NCBI GenBank assembly: GCA_900550335.1
Contig: URRU01000114.1
Location: 1 to 5,827, forward strand
DNA: 5,827 nucleotides
Source of the DNA: an uncultured Clostridium sp.
Lineage (GTDB): Bacteria; Bacillota; Clostridia; Peptostreptococcales; Peptostreptococcaceae
Direction: 5' to 3'
Below the pieces are notes generated by a model. It saw only the letters and a list, made by a program, of their open reading frames with translations, did no database searches and was not told the origin of the DNA. The position numbers and the translations under genes were made by a program. This document shows, in pieces, positions 1 through 4,677 of this stretch; positions within the stretch are counted from its first letter, which is position 1, and each line of letters opens with the position of its first letter.

Positions 1-211
1 CAATTTCGCCCCCTTCGTTTCTTCTGTGTAATTCTGCATATATTGCATCTAACATTGCTATTCCAAAACTTTTTTCCTGGTTGTTTAGATTTATGTATTC
101 TGCAACTATATTAAGCATCAAATCTTCTACACTTCTTTCTATATTAAAAGCTGCTTCAACTGCATCTTGTCCGAAATCTATTATCTTTTTATATTCCGCT
201 TTATTTTCCAC
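1..211 (-). CDS. Hypothetical phage early protein, C-terminus beyond window
   Basis: Seventy codons are open from a GTG at 211 to the window edge; the C-terminus lies outside. The start is chosen because AGGCGGTG, one base from the ideal AGGAGGTG, sits six bases upstream of the GTG, and the reading frame begins inside the previous gene (11-bp overlap), as is usual in this operon. The visible protein starts MENKAEYKKIIDFGQDAVE and is acidic and helical, with no membrane segment or metal motif. I do not recognise a family. It is probably a small phage early protein translated by coupling to the 42-residue gene upstream. Codon use matches its neighbours. The main uncertainty is the GTG start; the next in-frame ATG lies about 30 codons downstream. 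Confidence 0.7.
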   Translation of the reverse strand, partial: MENKAEYKKIIDFGQDAVEAAFNIERSVEDLMLNIVAEYINLNNQEKSFGIAMLDAIYAELHRRNEGGEI

Positions 212-329
212 CTGTAACACCGCCTAATTCTGCTAATAAATCTAATAGCCCCATATTTTCCACGTTTAACTCTATTGTTGCTATTTCTTCTTTTATTTCT
301 GTTGCCGTTTTTAGAACTAATTCTTCCAT
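201..329 (-). CDS. Small hypothetical protein, 42 aa
   Basis: A short frame runs from ATG at 329 to TAA at 201. It is supported by GGAGG ten bases upstream and by a TAATG junction in which the ATG shares its A with the stop of the DUF4406-like gene. This is typical translational re-initiation. The predicted protein (MEELVLKTATEIKEEIA at the N-terminus, ending in ELGGVTGGK) is acidic and probably one or two helices followed by a Gly-rich tail. The next gene begins inside its last codons. No family is recognisable. Tiny genes like this are common in phage early operons, and position plus RBS are the only evidence that it is real. Confidence 0.62.
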   Translation of the reverse strand: MEELVLKTATEIKEEIATIELNVENMGLLDLLAELGGVTGGK

Positions 330-676
330 TACTCTAAATCCTCCATGTATAATCTTGGGATGTTGTATTCTTCGCAAATCTTATGTTCTACACTACAACC
401 TGCATAATCACCCCAATTATCCTGGAACACAACTAAATCTGCATCTGCTAATGCTTGTATAGAAAATCCTAAACAACGTACTCTTTCTTTATTTATTTCA
501 GCTTCACTTAATTCGCCTACTATATCTTTGTTATCTATTATTATGTTGTTTATTATTTCAACTTTTTCACCTTTTTTGTCGAATGCTAATATTGTTCTTG
601 CTGCCATTCTTTTTCTTTCAACTGCAATTTCTTTATCTGTTTTCCCTCTCATTCCCTGGCTTATATATACATTCAT
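329..676 (-). CDS. DUF4406 / nucleoside deoxyribosyltransferase-like protein
   Basis: The 115-residue protein opens with MNVYISQGMRGKTDKEI. A beta strand is followed by the Q-x-M-x-G-K-T-D loop that I recognise from phage DUF4406 proteins, which are related to nucleoside 2-deoxyribosyltransferases. The middle has a LGFSIQALADADLVVF segment, where family members keep a 'L..S...l..AD...f' helix and strand. The C-terminal part keeps W88 and a G-C-x2-E motif (Gly93, Cys94, Glu97), then the EEYNIP helix-strand end. Glu97 is the likely counterpart of the conserved glutamate. Length is normal for the family. A nucleotide or nucleoside substrate is inferred from the fold only. GGAGG lies ten bases upstream of ATG 676, and the zinc-ribbon gene ends two bases upstream of that start. 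Confidence 0.8.
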   Translation of the reverse strand: MNVYISQGMRGKTDKEIAVERKRMAARTILAFDKKGEKVEIINNIIIDNKDIVGELSEAEINKERVRCLGFSIQALADADLVVFQDNWGDYAGCSVEHKICEEYNIPRLYMEDLE

Positions 677-678
677 CT

Positions 679-876
679 TTATTCTTCCTCCACAACTGCA
701 TAAAATTCAGTACCACCACAATTCCAACAAGCAACTACTTTTTCTTCTTTTATCGTTTCAAATGTTTCTGGATTTATTTCAGTACTTTTTCTAATCCATC
801 CATTTGTTGCTAAAAACACATCTACTAAATCTGTAGTTTCCTTGCAATCTGTACACTTTAATTTTGTTATTTTCAT
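679..876 (-). CDS. Small zinc-ribbon protein, 65 aa
   Basis: The protein has two Cys-x2-Cys knuckles: C8-x2-C11 near the N-terminus (KCTDCKET) and C50-x2-C53 near the C-terminus (ACWNCGGTEF). The stretch between them is charged and beta-prone. This is the spacing of a four-cysteine zinc ribbon. The RBS, AGGTGA a few bases before ATG 876, contains the TAG stop of the upstream 217-residue gene, so the two are probably translationally coupled. Small zinc ribbons of this kind occur in many phage early operons, where they may bind nucleic acid or a host protein; no specific partner can be read here. Zinc binding is a confident inference, whereas the function is unknown. Confidence 0.75.
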   Translation of the reverse strand: MKITKLKCTDCKETTDLVDVFLATNGWIRKSTEINPETFETIKEEKVVACWNCGGTEFYAVVEEE

Positions 877-883
877 ATTTCAC

Positions 884-1537
884 CTATATTCCAGGAACTG
901 TTACATCCCTTAACTCATCTACATCCAAATCTCTAATAAGCTTTACCGCAGTTTCCTTTGTTCTTATCTCTCTATTTATTGCTATATCTTTCAGTACTTT
1001 CATCTTTTCCCTACCTACAGGGCAAAATCTACATCTATCTACACTTTTAATCTTTCCAAATACTGTTCGATTTTTTCTACTCTTAGCAATAGCACATAAA
1101 GGATCCTTACATTCAGATACATTAATATCCAACATATTTATCAGTCTTTCGCTATTCTCTATATTCCAAAGTTCTTCAAGTTCTGCAACATTTACCCTAT
1201 CGTTTCTCTGTACGGCTTTTAGGATAAAGTCCCATTTCTTAAAATGTAACTCTTTAGCTGCTTTCACTAGTTCCCAATGCTTTTCATTACTATCTATTCT
1301 GCTATGGTTCATTTTTGCCATTTCTTCGCTTTCTATATTAAAAGCACTTAATCTAACTTCTGGTGCATATTTGCTTTCCTCTATTGCTTCCTGTAGTTCT
1401 TCCATTTCTTCACTTAGTACTTCTTTTTCTTCTGGTGCTTCTTTTTCTATCTGCTCTACCCTAATATCTAGGATGCATCCGTTCACCTCATACACACCTT
1501 CCAGGCTTAGTATGTCTTTTAACTCTACTAGTTCCAT
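884..1537 (-). CDS. Hypothetical protein with four-cysteine motif, 217 aa
   Basis: This is the longest complete gene in the window, and I do not recognise it. Residues 1-30 form a short beta-prone N-terminus. Residues 31-55 are very Glu-rich and are probably a charged helix or linker. Residues 75-140 look helical, with a WELVKAAKELHFKKWDFILKA segment reminiscent of DNA- or protein-binding helices. A Cys cluster follows: C143-x4-C148, twenty residues rich in Lys and Arg, then C169-x2-C172 (RCRFCPVG). The C-terminus is again helical. The Cys spacing suggests a metal-binding module, either zinc or Fe-S. ATG 1537 has an excellent GGAGGGGG RBS. It is fifteen bases from the upstream gene and is joined to the zinc-ribbon gene downstream. 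A role in phage DNA metabolism or host takeover is only a guess from position. Confidence 0.78.
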   Translation of the reverse strand: MELVELKDILSLEGVYEVNGCILDIRVEQIEKEAPEEKEVLSEEMEELQEAIEESKYAPEVRLSAFNIESEEMAKMNHSRIDSNEKHWELVKAAKELHFKKWDFILKAVQRNDRVNVAELEELWNIENSERLINMLDINVSECKDPLCAIAKSRKNRTVFGKIKSVDRCRFCPVGREKMKVLKDIAINREIRTKETAVKLIRDLDVDELRDVTVPGI

Positions 1538-1552
1538 TCTTTCCCCCTCCTT

Positions 1553-1843
1553 CTAATATGTAAGTTCCACGTGTTCCCCTTTTATTATGTAAAGAACACC
1601 ACAATTGTTTTCGTAAGCATCAAAACAATCTTCTAATGTTTCTTCGTAGCTCTCTATCTGCATTGTGTTTAAATTTAAGCATCCATATTTTTCTTCTTTT
1701 GGTGTTTGTTTTTCCATAAAATCATTTTCATTTAAGAAAATTAATATACCTTCTGCTTCATTTTTGTAATAATCTACAACTAATATATCTCCTACTTCCA
1801 CATTTTCTGGATGTGGAAAACTTATTTTAGAATCTATTTTCAT
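1553..1843 (-). CDS. Hypothetical protein, 96 aa
   Basis: The frame is open further upstream, to an ATG at 1870. I choose ATG 1843 because AGGAGG (1853-1858) lies nine bases before it, while 1870 has no RBS and would sit deep in the preceding gene. With this start, two bases separate it from the stop of the excisionase-like gene. The protein starts MKIDSKISFPHPENVEVGD. It reads as a small, acidic, beta-rich fold (VGDILVVDYYKN, EGILIFLNEND, CGVLYIIKGEHVELTY) resembling a barrel-type domain. It has three scattered cysteines but no CxxC motif and no membrane segment. I do not recognise the family. Its place between a regulator and the 217-residue protein suggests an accessory early protein. Confidence 0.72.
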   Translation of the reverse strand: MKIDSKISFPHPENVEVGDILVVDYYKNEAEGILIFLNENDFMEKQTPKEEKYGCLNLNTMQIESYEETLEDCFDAYENNCGVLYIIKGEHVELTY

Positions 1844-1845
1844 TT

Positions 1846-2148
1846 TTAATTTCCTCCTGCCATTCTCCATTTTTCATAACTTATTCTGTCTATCCTATAA
1901 TCTCTACCTACTCTAGCTATTTCAAACAAATGTTGCTTTTCTGCTCTCCTTGCCAAATCCCTGGCATAAATAATAGTAGATTGTAGATATTCAGCAAACT
2001 GTTTAATTGTCATATATTCACGTTTGTCATATGTGTTATTTGATTGGAATTTTTTTACTAATACATCTATATCATCTCTTTCAGATATAGCTGCTAGTAA
2101 ATCATTCAAGTTGCTATTAACTATCAAGGCTTTTTCAAATTCTGTCAT
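1846..2148 (-). CDS. Excisionase-like winged helix-turn-helix protein
   Basis: The 100-residue protein has an acidic helical N-terminus (1-40), then a MerR-like HTH of the excisionase/HTH_17 type. MTIKQFAEYLQ (46-56) is the first helix-turn, followed by a recognition helix around STIIYARDLARRAE. The wing is RVGRDYRIDRISYEKW (79-94), with the G-R-x-Y-R-I-D pattern typical of this superfamily. Such proteins bend DNA for excision or act as phage transcription factors. No integrase is visible, so excisionase versus early regulator cannot be settled. AGGAGG lies seven bases upstream of ATG 2148, and the preceding gene's TAG stop is part of that RBS. The N-terminal extension of about 45 residues is longer than in minimal excisionases. 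Confidence 0.75.
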   Translation of the reverse strand: MTEFEKALIVNSNLNDLLAAISERDDIDVLVKKFQSNNTYDKREYMTIKQFAEYLQSTIIYARDLARRAEKQHLFEIARVGRDYRIDRISYEKWRMAGGN

Positions 2149-2159
2149 TGTTTCCCCTC

Positions 2160-2651
2160 CTATCTTTTTACTTTGTATTTTTCCTTTTTATAGCTTATTT
2201 TTAGATTTAATAAGTTATCCATAAACTCACCTAATACATCCATGCATCCGTCTACTTGTTCTATTTCTTCTTTTGTTAGAACTCCATCTTTTAGTGCTTC
2301 TAGTAGAATATTTATTGCACCTTTCAAATTTTCCATACTTGCTACTGTCATTACAGATGCTTTAAAAATATCTCCCGATATTGTTTTCTTATCGAATAAT
2401 ATTTCACCTATCGGACATTTGTTTTTACAAAAATCTTCTATTAGATAAGGTGCTTGGTAAAATTCGGCCATTCTAACTACTTCTTCTGGATAAGGATCTT
2501 TTTTATTATTCTCTATTGCTAATAATCTTCTTCTTTCAATTCCTACTTGCTCTGCTGCTATCTCTCTATTCTTGCAATCTTTAAATTCAGATGCTTCTAA
2601 TCTAGCTTCGTAATAAATATTCCCTATTGCTTTAACTGCTTGCTTAGGCAT
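2160..2651 (-). CDS. Phage Cro/C1-type HTH regulator with CxxxCP motif
   Basis: Residues 10-60 form a helix-turn-helix of Xre type (NREIAAEQVGIERRRLLAIE, then a DPYPEEVVRMAEFYQAP segment). A short Cys motif, FCKNKCPIG (C75, C79), follows; I recall it from a group of HTH proteins in clostridial prophages. The C-terminal half is helical and may oligomerise (NLKGAINILLEALKDG, LGEFMDNLLNL). The tail is Lys-rich. ATG 2651 is preferred over the in-frame ATG 2678 because GGTGGTGAT lies just upstream of 2651, and 2678 has no RBS. The resulting 8-bp overlap with the 72-residue HTH gene suggests coupled translation. The DNA target is unknown. Whether the two cysteines bind metal is open, since four ligands are not obvious. 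Confidence 0.78.
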   Translation of the reverse strand: MPKQAVKAIGNIYYEARLEASEFKDCKNREIAAEQVGIERRRLLAIENNKKDPYPEEVVRMAEFYQAPYLIEDFCKNKCPIGEILFDKKTISGDIFKASVMTVASMENLKGAINILLEALKDGVLTKEEIEQVDGCMDVLGEFMDNLLNLKISYKKEKYKVKR

Positions 2652-2862
2652 CTTTATCACCACCAAAGAAGAACTCATTCATAGATATTTCTGGAAATCT
2701 TTCATTGAATGCTTTCATAAAGTTATAGCTTGGTCTCCTTTCAGCTCTTTCTAATTGACCTATATAAGCTTTTACATAACCTAATTCTTCGGCAAATTCT
2801 TGTCTTGTTTTTCCTAAACTCTTCCTAAGATTTTTTATATTTTTTGCTATATTTTCATACAT
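2644..2862 (-). CDS. Small Xre-family HTH protein (mini-HTH copy A)
   Basis: A single-domain DNA-binding protein of 72 residues. The HTH runs through IKNLRKSLGKTRQEFAEELG, YVKAYIGQLERAERRPS and a C-terminal helix ending in the FPEISMNEFFF tail. It closely resembles copies B (3040-3258) and C (4678-4863) in length, in the PSYNF segment and in the FPE...FF ending. No dimerisation domain is attached, so it is comparable with Cro-type regulators. AAAGGTGAT (2868-2876) lies five bases before ATG 2862. This gene heads the left operon after a 177-bp gap and overlaps the next regulator gene by 8 bp. The target operator is unknown; the TTGGAC motif of the right-end switch was not seen near its start. 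Confidence 0.85.
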   Translation of the reverse strand: MYENIAKNIKNLRKSLGKTRQEFAEELGYVKAYIGQLERAERRPSYNFMKAFNERFPEISMNEFFFGGDKDA

Positions 2863-3039
2863 ATTTCATCACCTTTAAAATTTTTATAAATTTTTTTCAA
2901 GTATATTAGAGTACTGTTTGACTATAATCTAGTAATCAAAAAATTACCTTTGAGCTATATAGACTATATTTTTATTAACTTATTCACAATTTGACTTTTA
3001 TTTATTATCTTGATATATTACAAGCACGCCACAAAAATA
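2863..3039. other. Intergenic region between mini-HTH copies A and B
   Basis: This 177-bp, very A+T-rich gap carries no convincing gene. It is the largest non-coding gap in the window. It holds a good rightward promoter candidate (2991-3019), an exact 5-bp inverted repeat GTAAT/ATTAC (2932-2936 and 2943-2947), and an imperfect 24-bp dyad beginning TTTGACTATA and ending AATCAAA (about 2917-2940). I could not find a strong leftward promoter for the copy A operon. The best candidate -10, TATACT around 2900-2907, lacks a good -35. Either the left operon is read through from the right or its promoter is weak and needs an activator. Confidence 0.5.
2991..3019 (+). promoter_or_regulatory. Predicted sigma-A-type promoter, rightward
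   Basis: TTGACT (2991-2996) and TATATT (3014-3019) are separated by exactly 17 bases, each one mismatch from consensus. A transcript would start near 3026, run antisense through mini-HTH copy B, and then reach the rightward gene at 3314 as a long leader. In such A+T-rich DNA a chance match is possible, and a weaker candidate (TTGCTT-N18-TTTAAT, 3258-3287) lies closer to that gene. Confidence 0.45.
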
Positions 3040-3258
3040 TTATTTTTGGCTATTAAAAAACATTGTGTTTATATTTTCCTCTGGAAATCTTTTATTAAAT
3101 TTCTCTAAAAAATAATATGTTGGATTAGCACATCCATACTCTATATTTTTTAGATAACTTTCACTGACACCTATTTCTTCTGCTAATTGTTTGAGTGTCA
3201 TTTGCTTTTGCTTTCTAAAGTTTTTTAAATTTACGCAATGACTAGGTAACTCTTTCAT
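3040..3258 (-). CDS. Small Xre-family HTH protein (mini-HTH copy B)
   Basis: A single HTH domain of 72 residues. NFRKQKQMTLKQLAEEIG and VSESYLKNIEYGCANPTYYF form the helix-turn-helix, followed by FLEKFNKRFPEENINTMFF, the same tail as copies A and C. The LKQLAEEIGVSESYLKNIE segment is a textbook Xre/Cro recognition unit. The frame extends to a GTG at 3267, but GGGAGGTG ends six bases before ATG 3258. That GTG is actually part of the Shine-Dalgarno sequence, so I use 3258. It is divergent from the rightward gene at 3314 with 55 bp between the two starts. It is therefore a natural candidate to regulate that gene as well as itself; this is inferred from layout only. Confidence 0.85.
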   Translation of the reverse strand: MKELPSHCVNLKNFRKQKQMTLKQLAEEIGVSESYLKNIEYGCANPTYYFLEKFNKRFPEENINTMFFNSQK

Positions 3259-3304
3259 TGCTTTCACCTCCCATAAACTTTTTTAATATTTTTATTGAAA
3301 GGAG

Positions 3305-3321
3305 TTGTTACTTATGAACAA
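3305..3321. repeat. Imperfect palindrome over a start codon, possible operator
   Basis: TTGTTACTTATGAACAA has perfect 5-bp arms TTGTT/AACAA with a 7-bp centre and covers the ATG (3314) of the rightward gene. It lies in the divergent region shared with mini-HTH copy B, where an operator would be expected. It is a single short dyad in A+T-rich DNA and may be chance. Confidence 0.25.
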
Positions 3322-3925
3322 CCTATTTAATACTGATTTTTTATACAGTGATGCTGAATTAAAACCTTTTAGAGATGCTTGTTTCCCTTTTAATGTTTTT
3401 CGTGGAAATATCCTAATTGGAAAAATTTATGCTGTTCACTGTTCAAATGATTACAAGGATTCTCTTCAATCTATAAGATTAAATTCAGAACCAGTTGTCC
3501 CCATAAAACCTGGTGATGTACTTGTTCAAGAAATCAATGAAGAAAAATTCATTGTTGAATCTTTAAGACCAATAGATCCTTCTTATCACGAATGTATAAT
3601 CAAATATAAAACTAATAATTCTTCTGATTCTGGTACTACTTTTAATATTTCCACTGTATCTGGTAATTCAGTTATCGGAAATCAAAATACTGTAAATATA
3701 AACCAATCTTGTACCCTTGAAGATATATCTAAGTTGCTTGAATCTCTTAATATATCTAGTTCCGAATCAGAAGAATTAATACAAGCTTTAAAAAACCTTG
3801 AAAATACTGATTCTACTGTTCCTGTAAGAGGAATCCTCGCAAAATTTTCTGACCTCATGAATAAACATCATGAGCTCATCGTGGCGATTGGCGGATGGGC
3901 TGTAGAATTGATGAAAGCTAAATAG
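3314..3925 (+). CDS. Reverse-oriented prophage cargo protein (moron-like), unknown function
   Basis: A 203-residue protein starting MNNLFNTDFLYSDAELKPF. ATG 3314 is chosen over a TTG at 3305 because AAAGGAG (3298-3304) lies nine bases upstream of the ATG. Residues 20-100 look beta-rich (NVFRGNILIGKIYAV, VVPIKPGDVLVQEINEEKF, ECIIKYKT). Residues 110-130 form a Gly/Asn/Val-rich linker (NISTVSGNSVIGNQNTVNIN) of the 'GN..NTVNI' kind found in some prophage and abortive-infection proteins. Residues 133-165 are helical. The end, ILAKFSDLMNKHHELIVAIGGWAVELM (173-200), could be an amphipathic or membrane-associated helix. No signal peptide or catalytic motif is visible. Orientation against all neighbours and probable own signals suggest lysogenic expression, perhaps superinfection exclusion or host-benefit cargo; this is inference. 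Confidence 0.8.
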   Translation: MNNLFNTDFLYSDAELKPFRDACFPFNVFRGNILIGKIYAVHCSNDYKDSLQSIRLNSEPVVPIKPGDVLVQEINEEKFIVESLRPIDPSYHECIIKYKTNNSSDSGTTFNISTVSGNSVIGNQNTVNINQSCTLEDISKLLESLNISSSESEELIQALKNLENTDSTVPVRGILAKFSDLMNKHHELIVAIGGWAVELMKAK

Positions 3926-4099
3926 TCTCAAATCGCTATCTTTATTTACTATTGCCTTTTCCATTTCATATAAGAAACTAGCCATTAACCGCAACCCTTG
4001 ACACTCTCTTTCTAGGGTTGCTACTTTTTTCTCTAGCTCTTCTATTTTCTTTACATATTCTTCAAAAGATTTTTCTTTTTCCTGCTTCATATCTTTCAT
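3788..4099 (-). CDS. Coiled-coil hypothetical protein, 103 aa, 3' end antisense to cargo gene
   Basis: Residues 1-50 are highly charged and heptad-like (YVKKIEELEKKVATLERECQ), a clear coiled coil, followed by GLRLMASFLYEMEKAIVNKD. This part looks like a genuine small phage protein. The last 46 residues or so (DLRLFSFHQFYSPSANRHDEL and beyond) come from the strand opposite the 3' end of the rightward gene and read like non-native sequence. The original C-terminus may have been lost when that gene was inserted, with translation now running to the first stop at 3788. ATG 4099 is preceded by AAGGAGAG about eight to ten bases upstream; ATG 4090 is an alternative. It follows the 146-residue gene by 18 bases. 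Function is unknown. Confidence 0.6.
   Translation of the reverse strand: MKDMKQEKEKSFEEYVKKIEELEKKVATLERECQGLRLMASFLYEMEKAIVNKDSDLRLFSFHQFYSPSANRHDELMMFIHEVRKFCEDSSYRNSRISIFKVF
3991..4030 (+). terminator. Possible intrinsic terminator of the rightward gene
   Basis: GCAACCCT (3991-3998) and AGGGTTGC (4014-4021) form a perfect 8-bp stem with a 15-base loop, followed after three bases by six Ts (4025-4030). It is about 66 bases downstream of the rightward gene's stop and in the correct orientation for it. It lies inside the coding sequence of the opposing coiled-coil gene. The stem has five G/C of eight, notable in this A+T-rich DNA. The long loop lowers confidence. Confidence 0.42.
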
Positions 4100-4117
4100 T
4101 TAAACATCTCTCCTTTT

Positions 4118-4558
4118 CTAATCTTTCAAGGCATCTTTTACAATTTTTAAAACTGTATCATCTAGGCTTGCTAAGAATATCCTTATTAACGTAACTTCCA
4201 GGGATAGTTTCTTTAATTTGGAATATTCTTCTTTATAGTAGGTTGCTTCTATGTACTCCGACATTCTTTTTGCGTGTAGATTGGTTAATTTCTTTACTAC
4301 TTTTCTTTTTATTTTTAGTACATCTTTTTCAACCAATTCTATTAGCTCTGTTCTTATATCTAAATCAAATAAATCTTTTTCGATTTCTGTTTCTTCACCT
4401 TTTAACATCTTTTCTATTTCTATAGCATTTTTATCTACTTCTTCATTTAGTTTGTCTGTGTATTCTGTTATATTTCCTAGTACTTCTTCTAATTCATTTA
4501 ATCCCACTATAGGATTTTGTTTTTCTGTGTTTGTGATAACTTCTGGCTTTATTGTCAT
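4118..4558 (-). CDS. Helical hypothetical protein, 146 aa
   Basis: An acidic, almost entirely helical protein. After a short N-terminal stretch (MTIKPEVITNTEKQNPIVGL), residues 20-60 are rich in Glu, Asp, Asn and Lys (LNEEVDKNAIEIEKMLKG). Residues 65-120 carry heptad-like Leu, Ile and Val. The C-terminus, LEVTLIRIFLASLDDTVLKI, is amphipathic rather than a clear membrane span. No enzymatic motif is visible and I do not recognise the family. ATG 4558 has GGGAGG eight bases upstream. A leader of about 80 bases connects it to a predicted promoter that overlaps an operator copy. That makes it the first gene of a repressor-controlled leftward transcript, followed by the coiled-coil gene 18 bases on. 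Confidence 0.78.
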   Translation of the reverse strand: MTIKPEVITNTEKQNPIVGLNELEEVLGNITEYTDKLNEEVDKNAIEIEKMLKGEETEIEKDLFDLDIRTELIELVEKDVLKIKRKVVKKLTNLHAKRMSEYIEATYYKEEYSKLKKLSLEVTLIRIFLASLDDTVLKIVKDALKD

Positions 4559-4621
4559 TGCTAAGTCCTCCCTTTGTAACTTTTTATAAATTAATTTGCG
4601 CTGCGTTGTAATTTATTTCTT

Positions 4622-4636
4622 ATACATTTTGTGTAA
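4622..4636 (-). promoter_or_regulatory. Degenerate sixth operator copy
   Basis: Read leftward it is TTACACAAAATGTAT, matching TTGGACAAAATGTCC at 11 of 15 positions. It lies at about the start site of the second leftward promoter, the place where a downstream operator would be expected. It is too degenerate to accept on sequence alone. Confidence 0.3.
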
Positions 4637-4643
4637 AAATTAT

Positions 4644-4672
4644 ATTATAGTTATTTTAGACATTTCGTCCAA
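4644..4672 (-). promoter_or_regulatory. Second leftward promoter, for the 4118-4558 gene
   Basis: Read leftward, TTGGAC (4672-4667) is followed by 17 bases and a perfect TATAAT (4649-4644); a second overlapping TATAAT begins five bases later. The -35 hexamer is also the conserved half of the operator copy at 4657-4672, so a bound repressor would cover it. The -35 matches the consensus poorly (3 of 6), whereas the -10 is strong. Confidence 0.55.
4657..4672 (-). promoter_or_regulatory. Operator copy O1 (TTGGAC-N5-GTCT)
   Basis: Read leftward it is TTGGACGAAATGTCTA, sharing TTGGAC and the 5-base spacing to a GTC half-site with the copies in the divergent region. It sits just beyond the stop of the Cro-like gene and overlaps the -35 of the second leftward promoter. 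Confidence 0.6.
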
Positions 4673-4677
4673 TTTAA

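Noticed and set aside
528..813. Two overlapping + strand frames encoding Phe-rich hydrophobic peptides
   Set aside because: They lie opposite the DUF4406-like and zinc-ribbon genes; hydrophobic translations are expected antisense to A-rich genes. No RBS.
864..1556. 230-codon open frame on the + strand, longer than the 217-residue gene opposite it
   Set aside because: It is the antisense shadow of 884-1537. Its protein is a Ser/Phe/Leu/Ile-rich string with no family pattern, and no good RBS precedes it, whereas the minus-strand gene has GGAGGGGG and a fitting place in the operon.
1844..1870. Upstream ATG 1870 for the 96-residue protein
   Set aside because: No RBS; it would overlap the excisionase-like gene by 25 bases, while ATG 1843 has AGGAGG at ideal distance.
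2024..2448. Two short + strand frames (2024-2224 and 2242-2448)
   Set aside because: Antisense shadows of the excisionase-like and HTH regulator genes, without RBS or recognisable motifs.
3028..3050. Hairpin GCC...GGC at the end of mini-HTH copy B as a terminator
   Set aside because: Only the GCC/GGC and a few A-T pairs match, with mismatches in the arms, and no T-run follows on either strand.
3259..3267. GTG 3267 as start of mini-HTH copy B
   Set aside because: The GTG is the end of the GGGAGGTG Shine-Dalgarno sequence serving ATG 3258.
4243..4589. Two + strand frames opposite the 146-residue gene
   Set aside because: Low-complexity Ser/Phe/Leu translations, no RBS; the minus-strand gene has a clear RBS and promoter.
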